DNA from: a virus
Length of the DNA: 64,000 bases
Strand: one strand, 5' to 3'
Virus record (IMG/VR): IMGVR_UViG_3300049215_000771
Location: 62,001 to 126,000 of that record
Position numbers and translations under genes: made by a program
Shown: positions 58,746-64,000 of the stretch, piece by piece
Numbering within the stretch: position 1 is the first letter of the stretch
Layout of the letters: each line of letters starts with the position of its first letter
The notes under the pieces: generated by a model
The model's database searches: none
Told to the model about the DNA's origin: nothing
The model's input: only the letters and a program-made list of their open reading frames with translations

Positions 58746-59148
58746 TCACGAGTGTATTTGGGTCCGTTTCGTTTTTGGTATTGAGGATGATACCGTTCAC
58801 TTCTTGGAATATCAACCCAATGGTGTCGTGCCATACCGTGGTTCCGAGAAGATGTACGAAGAAGACGAAGATTACCCTTCCTGGGTTCAGATCAGCGCCC
58901 CGGAAGCGGAGTTGTTGATTGTCAACATGAAGGATCAGGACACCGAGTACAGCTATCGCCTGGGGAAGAAGGCTGACGCCGAAAAATTGGCCCAGGCGTT
59001 GAAGATACTGGAACGGAAGAAGGTATCGTCGGTTTGTATCCGTGACAACGTGGTTCGTATATCGACCGACAACGGGGCAGAATACGAGATCGCTTTGACG
59101 AGGGATGGGTATTCGAGCAGGCAGACTGGCCTGCCTGACCCGTGGTGA
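58711..59148 (+). CDS. Protein of unknown function
   Basis: 145 aa from ATG 58711 (GGAAGGCG upstream), overlapping the previous gene by 35 nt. Strand-rich, with AEKLAQALKILERKKVSSVC. Unknown. Confidence 0.62.
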   Translation: MKAQKGQFWRRNHECIWVRFVFGIEDDTVHFLEYQPNGVVPYRGSEKMYEEDEDYPSWVQISAPEAELLIVNMKDQDTEYSYRLGKKADAEKLAQALKILERKKVSSVCIRDNVVRISTDNGAEYEIALTRDGYSSRQTGLPDPW

Positions 59149-59157
59149 GGAAAAGCC

Positions 59158-59388
59158 ATGCCGAGGATTAAGTCGGGCGTTCAGAAGAAGCGCAAAAACT
59201 TCGATATTGCTGTCAAGCATCTCGATATGCTTGAGTATATCAAGAAGAAGCACAACATGGATTCTGACACGGAAGCCGTGCGTTGGTGCATTGCTCACAC
59301 TTTCTCCGTTGAAAAAATGGAGGAAGACAGCATCCAAATGCGGTTCGTAGATAAAGAAGGGAAAATTCGTGGAGTGATCTTCCTTTAA
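59158..59388 (+). CDS. Ribbon-helix-helix-like small protein
   Basis: 76 aa. Basic start (PRIKSGVQKKRKNFDIAVK) then HLDMLEYIKKKHNMDSDTEA and VRWCIAHTF, which fits the strand-helix-helix order of RHH repressors. Located just before the tRNA pair; may be a local regulator. Confidence 0.6.
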   Translation: MPRIKSGVQKKRKNFDIAVKHLDMLEYIKKKHNMDSDTEAVRWCIAHTFSVEKMEEDSIQMRFVDKEGKIRGVIFL

Positions 59389-59392
59389 GACT

Positions 59393-59463
59393 GCCCCGTT
59401 GGTACATTGGCTGTGCCGTGGCCTCTAAAGCCACAGAAGTCGGTTCGATTCCGGCACGGGGTA
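59393..59463 (+). tRNA. tRNA with CUA (amber) anticodon, first of a pair
   Basis: 71 nt. Acceptor GCCCCGT/ACGGGGT (G-U at the first pair), D stem GTAC/GTGC, anticodon arm GTGGC-CTCTAAA-GCCAC with CTA at 59425-59427, T arm GTCGG-TTCGATT-CCGGC. The 7-nt loop is identical to that of the E. coli supF amber suppressor. It reads UAG; charging amino acid unknown. Confidence 0.85.
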
Positions 59464-59466
59464 CAA

Positions 59467-59539
59467 GCCCTGGTAGCTCAGTGGTCAGAGCGGTTGACTC
59501 TAAATCAACGTGTCGTGGGTTCGATCCCCACCCAGGGCG
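59467..59539 (+). tRNA. tRNA with CUA (amber) anticodon, second of a pair
   Basis: 73 nt, three bases after the first tRNA. Acceptor GCCCTGG/CCAGGGC, D stem GCTC/GAGC, anticodon arm GTTGA-CTCTAAA-TCAAC with CTA at 59500-59502, T arm GTGGG-TTCGATC-CCCAC, discriminator G. The body differs clearly from the first, so the pair is not a simple recent duplication. Confidence 0.88.
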
Positions 59540-59560
59540 CTGCATATCATAGGGAGGTTC

Positions 59561-59656
59561 ATGATGAGACTTCGTTTCCACGAACAGGTTCCCACTATTG
59601 GCGGTTCCTACAGCGGGTATCACGGCGGTTGGCGAACTTCCGAGTCGCTTCTTTAA
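59561..59656 (+). CDS. 31-aa ORF resembling the start of the following gene
   Basis: ATG 59561 follows GGGAGG. Begins MMRLRFHEQVP, close to MRLRFQHDNVE at the start of 59666, and ends after a Gly/Ser/Tyr-rich stretch. May be a remnant of a duplicated gene or a small peptide. Confidence 0.4.
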   Translation: MMRLRFHEQVPTIGGSYSGYHGGWRTSESLL

Positions 59657-59665
59657 GGTCGTCCG

Positions 59666-60262
59666 ATGAGACTGAGATTCCAACACGACAATGTGGAGGA
59701 TGGCCAGGGCTGCGGTACAATTCTAAGTTTGGAACCACAGTTCCGTACCATCTACACAATGGGTAACGGGTATAGCACACGCAGTAGGTACGATGGAAAC
59801 ATTGTTACCCTGCCGTGGCCACATTTGATCTTTGTGTTTCGCTACACGAAGGTTGAGGGCGGCTATATGTATGGTGGTTTGTACGGCAACGGCCTGCGGG
59901 TGTTGTTGAAATCGGAGCCACTGCGCTCTTTCGATGACCTGGTGGCATACGCTCCTACCGAACATCACGGTGGAGGGCTGGCGTGTACCGATCATGGATG
60001 GGATAATTCCTTGTTCAAAAACCCACAGGAGTTGATGGGAACGATTCTGGAGATTTGGTGGGGGAGCGCCCATCACATGCGTCCGCCTCTCGACATTTCT
60101 GCATGGAAGAAGATGTCGGTAGAAGAAGTCGTAACCTACAAGTGGGGAGAAGTTGCCAAACTTTCTACCTTGCTGCCGTTTTCTGGCGAACTTATCGACA
60201 AGGACGTTGGTATTCTTCCAAGTGTGTTGAAAAAAGGACCGAAATTGTATGGCCGCAGATGA
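59666..60262 (+). CDS. Putative Prok-E2-type (UBC-like) protein, copy 2
   Basis: 198 aa. TLPWPHLIFVFRYTKVEGGY, EPLRSFDDLVAYAPTEHHGG, ACTDHGW and NPQELMGTILEIWWGSAH align in order with the 55590 protein. The Cys in ACTDHG sits where VCLGEG lies in copy 1. Same reservations about enzymatic role. Confidence 0.58.
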   Translation: MRLRFQHDNVEDGQGCGTILSLEPQFRTIYTMGNGYSTRSRYDGNIVTLPWPHLIFVFRYTKVEGGYMYGGLYGNGLRVLLKSEPLRSFDDLVAYAPTEHHGGGLACTDHGWDNSLFKNPQELMGTILEIWWGSAHHMRPPLDISAWKKMSVEEVVTYKWGEVAKLSTLLPFSGELIDKDVGILPSVLKKGPKLYGRR

Positions 60263-60599
60263 TTGGGTTGGGAAACGCTTTCCAGAACCGCCTGAACGCC
60301 TCACCCGTCCATACTTTGACCCTGACCATGTTGGTCGGGGTTATTGTATGTACTGCCGTGACGATCACGACAGTCCCGGACCAGTTTTCATGTGGCGAGA
60401 TAACAACACCCTTCTTCTCAAGCCAGGCCACATGAACTGTGTTTTGTGTGGGCAGCGGTACTTCGCCGAACTTGAAGACTTGGAATTGTTGTGTGGTTTT
60501 CCGCCCACGATGAACAACATCTACGATTTCGAGACGATCTACGCCCGGTGGAAGGCTCGCTACCGTTCCATTGACGACCCCTGGCAATCCAGTTCTTAG
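60249..60599 (+). CDS. Small Cys-pair protein with C-terminal RYRSIDD tag
   Basis: 116 aa. YCMYCRDDHDSPGPVFMW and MNCVLCGQRYFAELE form two CxxC knuckles of a zinc-binding fold. The end ARYRSIDDPWQSSS is the fourth copy of the shared tag. TAG stop. Overlaps the E2-like gene by 14 nt. Confidence 0.68.
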   Translation: MAADDWVGKRFPEPPERLTRPYFDPDHVGRGYCMYCRDDHDSPGPVFMWRDNNTLLLKPGHMNCVLCGQRYFAELEDLELLCGFPPTMNNIYDFETIYARWKARYRSIDDPWQSSS

Positions 60600-60628
60600 T
60601 TTACAACCACGAAAATACGGAGTAGTAT
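60600..60628 (+). promoter_or_regulatory. Promoter, TTTACA class
   Basis: -35 TTTACA (then ACCACG), 17-bp spacer ending TACGGAG, -10 TAGTAT (60623-60628), six bases before ATG 60635. Confidence 0.75.
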
Positions 60629-60634
60629 CTTATC

Positions 60635-61582
60635 ATGAACGACAGGCGCAAAGGAACACTGATCGGCCTGGCGATTGGCGATGCTCTTGGAGCCGCCGTC
60701 GAATTTCGTGATCCAGGCACTTTCGCCCCCGTCACCTGTTATCGCAGCGGCGGGCCGCACAGTCTTGCTCCTGGGCAATGGACTGATGACACCAGCATGG
60801 CCCTGGCGCTGGCTGACAGCATCGGCGAGATGGGTTGGAATCTGCACGATCAGATGACCCGTTATGTCAAGTGGTGGCAAGAAGGTGAGTACGCTGTCAA
60901 CGGCTGGTGTTTCGACATCGGCGGGACGACGGCTTCCTCTCTCAGCAACTTCATGGAAACCAATCAGGTTGAAGGTTGCTCCGACCCCGGCGAAGATATG
61001 AGTGGCAATGGGTCCATCATGAGGCTGGCTCCCGTCGCCATCAAGTATTACGACTACTTCCCCAATCGAATCAGGGAGTTGTCGATGATCGCCGATGACT
61101 CCAGCCGTACCACGCACGCCAGTCCGCAATGCCGTTCGGCGTGTCGTGCCCTGGCAGTGATGCTTGCCGGCCTCATCAACGGCGAGAAGAAGGAAGTGGT
61201 GTTGGATACCGACAGTGGTTGGTATTTTCTTGCTGAATTGCACAACATCGAACCGCTGCACCCGAAGATTCTGGATGTTCTGAAGGGCAGCTACAAGACG
61301 AAGAATCCGCCCGAAATCAAGGGATCGGGTTGGGTTGTGCAAAGCCTGGAGGCGGCATTGTGGGCTTTCTACAACTCTGGCAGTTTTGAGGAAGCGGTGC
61401 TGAAAGCCGTCAACCTGGGGGATGACGCTGATACAACTGGCGCTGTGTGTGGACAACTTGCCGGCGCTTGTTGGGGCGAGAGTGGCATTCCTACGTCACT
61501 GTTGACGGGATTGGCTCGTCACGACATGCTCAACAAGGCGCTGGTCAGCTTGATGGGAGCAGAGAATGTCATTTCAGGGTAA
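60635..61582 (+). CDS. ADP-ribosylglycohydrolase (DraG/ARH family), copy 2
   Basis: 315 aa. IGLAIGDALGAAVEFRDPG, GQWTDDTSMALALADSIGEM (metal T-D-D), SGNGSIMRLAPVAI and AVNLGDDADTTGAVCGQLAG (D-D-A-D-T-T) are the DraG metal sites. Only moderately similar to copy 1, so probably acquired separately or with a different target. Has its own promoter. Confidence 0.93.
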   Translation: MNDRRKGTLIGLAIGDALGAAVEFRDPGTFAPVTCYRSGGPHSLAPGQWTDDTSMALALADSIGEMGWNLHDQMTRYVKWWQEGEYAVNGWCFDIGGTTASSLSNFMETNQVEGCSDPGEDMSGNGSIMRLAPVAIKYYDYFPNRIRELSMIADDSSRTTHASPQCRSACRALAVMLAGLINGEKKEVVLDTDSGWYFLAELHNIEPLHPKILDVLKGSYKTKNPPEIKGSGWVVQSLEAALWAFYNSGSFEEAVLKAVNLGDDADTTGAVCGQLAGACWGESGIPTSLLTGLARHDMLNKALVSLMGAENVISG

Positions 61583-62243
61583 GTTCCTTGTCGCCCGCCC
61601 GATTCTGAAAGACCCCGTGTTCGGCGGCAAGGTGGTGTTCATTACCCGTTCGGACAAGAACGGGTCCGAGGGGTTCATTCTCAATGGCCCTCAGTGTGGT
61701 CGTGTTGGTTTCGGCGAAATGAAGGGTGAGGAAGTCCCCCAAGATCGGGAACAAATGACCAAGATGGTCAACGAGGGTAAGATTGACTCGGCCCCTCTCT
61801 ACAGTGGTGGGCCTTGTCAAAGTCCATCCATCGTGATGTTCCACGGCTACCCGGATTTCATCGAATCTGCCGACAAGGACGAATTCCAGATTGGTTCGAC
61901 CCTGTTGGATGAAGTGAGTGGGGACAAAACCATCATTCCGGGCGTCTACTACGGCGAACCGTCAACGATGGCTCAGATCATCATGGGCAAGCGGGTTGTT
62001 GAAGGAAAATTTCGGTTCTTCAATAACCAGGCTGCCTGGAGCGCCGGCCAACTCGAACGTGAGATTGAAGCGGGAGCGTGGGATGTAGTGGAAGCCGACA
62101 TTGAGGCTGTCTTCGACCCGGCCAAGGCCGACAAAATCTGGTCTGAAAAATACAACTATCAGGCCAAAGATTTCATCAAGGACATGCTTCAAAATGACGA
62201 CGACCTGCCCCCGTTCCGAATGCCGGAACCTTCTGACAATTGA
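61566..62243 (+). CDS. YqgE/AlgH-like (UPF0301) protein
   Basis: 225 aa, overlapping the ADP-ribosylglycohydrolase by 17 nt. FQGKFLVARPILKDPVFGGK, SEGFILNGP, YSGGPCQSP, and FRFFNNQAAWSAGQLEREIE with AGAWDVVEADIEAVF match the family. Cellular role of YqgE is unclear; alginate-regulation links are weak. Confidence 0.85.
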   Translation: MSFQGKFLVARPILKDPVFGGKVVFITRSDKNGSEGFILNGPQCGRVGFGEMKGEEVPQDREQMTKMVNEGKIDSAPLYSGGPCQSPSIVMFHGYPDFIESADKDEFQIGSTLLDEVSGDKTIIPGVYYGEPSTMAQIIMGKRVVEGKFRFFNNQAAWSAGQLEREIEAGAWDVVEADIEAVFDPAKADKIWSEKYNYQAKDFIKDMLQNDDDLPPFRMPEPSDN

Positions 62244-62251
62244 GGCGACCG

Positions 62252-62491
62252 ATGACGATTGCTGAACTGGCTGATGCCTTGACTCGTCCGACCCTGCTGC
62301 ATGAAATTTTGGGCGAGTACGAGGGCGACTTCTCGATTGGTGTGGCCGGTACTGTGGCGCAGCCGGCCATTTCTTTGCGTGTCCAGACAGGGAAACATTC
62401 TTTCCCTGAAAGTGTGGAAATTGATGGTGAGATTTTCCCACTTCACGTTGAGGAAGGATTTGTCTCACCAACACCATTGGGGAAGTCATGA
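62252..62491 (+). CDS. Small protein of unknown function
   Basis: 79 aa from ATG 62252. MTIAELADALTRPTLLHEIL then strands (FSIGVAGTVAQPAISLRVQT). Ends overlapping the next ATG. Confidence 0.6.
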   Translation: MTIAELADALTRPTLLHEILGEYEGDFSIGVAGTVAQPAISLRVQTGKHSFPESVEIDGEIFPLHVEEGFVSPTPLGKS

Positions 62492-63606
62492 GTCACGACA
62501 CCATCATCAAGAATTTTGCCGAACAAAAGGTCAACAGCCGCCGCAAGGAAGTTGCCTGGGGCAGCGGCAACGTCTTCTGTGAAGATGGCTTGATCTACAG
62601 CTACGGGACGCATTTCCCGATGGCGAAGTTTCTTGGCCAACAGAAGGGCGAAAACTTCTTCATCAAGAACGGCGACAAGTACAGTTGCAGCACGGCCAGC
62701 CACCAAAGCAGTGTCCAACACGCCTGCAAGGGACCGACTGTTTCCCGTACTGCTATCGCCGCAGCCGGCTTCAGTTTCTTCGATCTGACGCTGGACGACA
62801 TCGTGTGCTACCGCCCGGACTACACGCATCATTGCTACTACGACCGGGACACGAAACGATATTTCGAGGAGCGCCATTACCGCCGTGGTGAAGGCTGGAG
62901 CAGCGACGACGCTCCCCGCACCGACAGTGAAGATGAGTTCTACGTCGGCGCTCTGGAAGGTGAACTGGTTGACGACCCCTGGACGCCGCCGAAGCAGGGC
63001 ATGTTCATCTCACACTACCGCCGTGAGGGGGACGCCAAGGAGCGTATCGTCAGCGGCTACTGGCACATCCTTGGGGCCGTCGTGTTGAGGAAACGACTCT
63101 ATCCGAACGGCAAGCCCCCGGAAGTCGAGCAACACTACCTTTGTTCCCTGGATGAAGGAAGCTACTTCGTTTCGCAACTTCCCATTCAGGTCAAAACTGT
63201 CGAGCAAGCCTTCAGGTGCCTCAAGCCGAAGGCTGTGCTGGCTGCCGAACGGAAGGGGATCGAAGTCAAGCGTCAGGGCGAATGGTTCTTCGTGCCGACT
63301 GGACTGAACAACACTGCAATGGCGAAGCTGGTCGGTTGCACCATCACCCAATTGAAGGCCAAGGCGTCGGAAAGTCCGCTGCCCCGGCCCACCAACCAGA
63401 ACAGCAACCTGCATATGTGTCGTCAGGTCACTGTCGGCGATGCCTTATACGCCAGGGGCAACGTCTACCACCGTTGGGCTTCGCAGATCGGTGGAAAGTT
63501 TCATTCCACCGGCCAGCACAAGACCATTCACTTGGGCGATGAGTGGCATACCGTTCATCGCAATACCGAAGTGGCAGCGTGGAGTCAGGGCGGGAGTTTC
63601 GACTGA
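62488..63606 (+). CDS. Protein of unknown function, 372 aa
   Basis: ATGA overlap with the previous gene. AWGSGNVFCEDGLIYSYGTH, YRPDYTHHCYYDRDTKRYF, and a C-terminal NVYHRWASQIGGKFHSTGQH. Rich in His, Tyr and Trp, with no known motif. Possibly a structural protein like 35418. Confidence 0.68.
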   Translation: MSHDTIIKNFAEQKVNSRRKEVAWGSGNVFCEDGLIYSYGTHFPMAKFLGQQKGENFFIKNGDKYSCSTASHQSSVQHACKGPTVSRTAIAAAGFSFFDLTLDDIVCYRPDYTHHCYYDRDTKRYFEERHYRRGEGWSSDDAPRTDSEDEFYVGALEGELVDDPWTPPKQGMFISHYRREGDAKERIVSGYWHILGAVVLRKRLYPNGKPPEVEQHYLCSLDEGSYFVSQLPIQVKTVEQAFRCLKPKAVLAAERKGIEVKRQGEWFFVPTGLNNTAMAKLVGCTITQLKAKASESPLPRPTNQNSNLHMCRQVTVGDALYARGNVYHRWASQIGGKFHSTGQHKTIHLGDEWHTVHRNTEVAAWSQGGSFD

Positions 63607-63615
63607 GAGGGAGCG

Positions 63616-64000
63616 ATGAAGAAGGTTCTCGCATTACTGACCATGTTGATCTTGCCCGCCGTCACCTTGGCAGGGCAATTGACGCAGGATCAGGTTGATA
63701 GCCTGAAGGTCTACCAGGCCGGGATCAGGTCCATCAACCAACTTCAAAGTGATGGCCTGCTCAATGAAGAGCAGGCCAATCACTATCGTCAGGAACACCT
63801 GCAACTGGCCGGCGTGATCGCCAAACAGCCTGTGCCTTCGACCGATGTGTTGGATGAACTGATCCACCAGAACGATACCAGTCGGTTTTGGGGATTTTTT
63901 ACCTTCATCAACATCATGAAGGTGTTCGCTGGTATTTTGTTGGCAATTGCCATCACCTGGCTGTTCGTGATCTACATCGGCCCGATCCTGGTGAAGATGC
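63616..64000 (+). CDS. Exported or membrane protein, 3' end outside the window
   Basis: Open from ATG 63616 (GAGAGGGAG upstream) to the window end. N-terminal signal peptide (KKVLALLTMLILPAVTLAGQ), helical soluble part, then a membrane helix (VFAGILLAIAITWLFVIYIG). Looks like the start of a multi-span envelope protein. Not tracked to its stop. Confidence 0.7.
   Translation, partial: MKKVLALLTMLILPAVTLAGQLTQDQVDSLKVYQAGIRSINQLQSDGLLNEEQANHYRQEHLQLAGVIAKQPVPSTDVLDELIHQNDTSRFWGFFTFINIMKVFAGILLAIAITWLFVIYIGPILVKM

Noticed and set aside
1-64000. Full reassignment of TAG or TGA in this genome
   Set aside because: TGA ends most genes with good overlaps to next starts, and TAG still ends about seven genes where readthrough adds only short non-conserved tails.
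1-64000. CRISPR arrays, rRNA genes, insertion sequences
   Set aside because: No regularly spaced repeats, rRNA-like conserved blocks or transposase motifs were seen.

Overview
The window looks like a central-to-accessory part of a very large double-stranded DNA phage genome; a phage-like megaplasmid cannot be excluded. The reasons are about 100 tightly packed genes, mostly on the + strand, with ATGA-type start/stop overlaps; many short unknown or membrane proteins; and a cargo typical of jumbo phages (RNA ligases, tRNAs, sigma factor, ClpX, SmpB, PRPP synthetase, Nudix enzymes, ParB-like protein, HNH endonucleases). No capsid, terminase, portal or DNA polymerase gene is visible. Host clues are indirect: a sigma factor with planctomycete-like wording, a TIGR02996-like segment, a DUF2934-like segment, CsrA and an ARC/Mpa-like ATPase suggest a planctomycete-type host (inference only).

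Layout. 1-3.2 kb: HNH nuclease (cut by the window edge), a class I release factor that appears to need a +1 frameshift at CTT-TGA, a papain-like protease and PyrE. 3.2-10.5 kb: nucleotidyltransferase, RmlC-like epimerase, methyltransferase, glycosyltransferase, HAD enzyme and a CinA-C/NMN adenylyltransferase fusion. 10.5-20 kb: SprT-like protease, ligase, ParB-like protein, P-loop kinase, FolD, PRPP synthetase, CsrA and a 94-nt selenocysteine-type tRNA antisense to an endonuclease VII gene. 20-33 kb: glycosyltransferase, ClpX, metallophosphoesterase, small membrane proteins, a tRNA-Met-like gene with 12 extra bases in its anticodon arm, sigma-70 factor, MESH1-like HD protein, EXD2-C-terminus-like HNH protein and an Rnl2-like ligase. 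33-48 kb: WGR-PARP, ARC/Mpa-like AAA+ ATPase, Rnl1-like ligase, Nudix, ADP-ribosylglycohydrolase, SmpB and a fourth ligase. 48-64 kb: VWA protein, DUF4139 protein, two related putative Prok-E2 proteins, a second Nudix, YbjQ-like protein, two tandem tRNAs with amber (CUA) anticodons, a second ADP-ribosylglycohydrolase, a YqgE/AlgH-like protein and an exported membrane protein cut by the window edge.

Themes. (1) Translation termination and rescue: release factor with RF1-like PxT motif, SmpB, tRNA(UCA) of Sec type, two tRNA(CUA), and four RNA/DNA ligase-fold proteins that could repair cleaved tRNA. (2) NAD+/ADP-ribose: PARP, two ADP-ribosylglycohydrolases, an ADP-ribose-type Nudix, CinA-C/NMNAT fusion, PRPP synthetase and a NadR-like kinase. 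(3) Proteolysis and possible protein tagging: ClpX, ARC/Mpa-like ATPase and two Prok-E2-like proteins. (4) Host-directed gene expression: sigma factor, CsrA, and sixteen copies of one promoter type (TTTACA, usually followed by ACC, a 16-18 bp spacer often ending CGGGG, then TANNAT). A C-terminal peptide [KR][YF]RSIDD is shared by four otherwise unrelated small proteins and is the observation most likely to be new.

Stop-codon use read gene by gene is mostly TGA, then TAA, with only about seven TAG, so neither UAG nor UGA is fully reassigned here.
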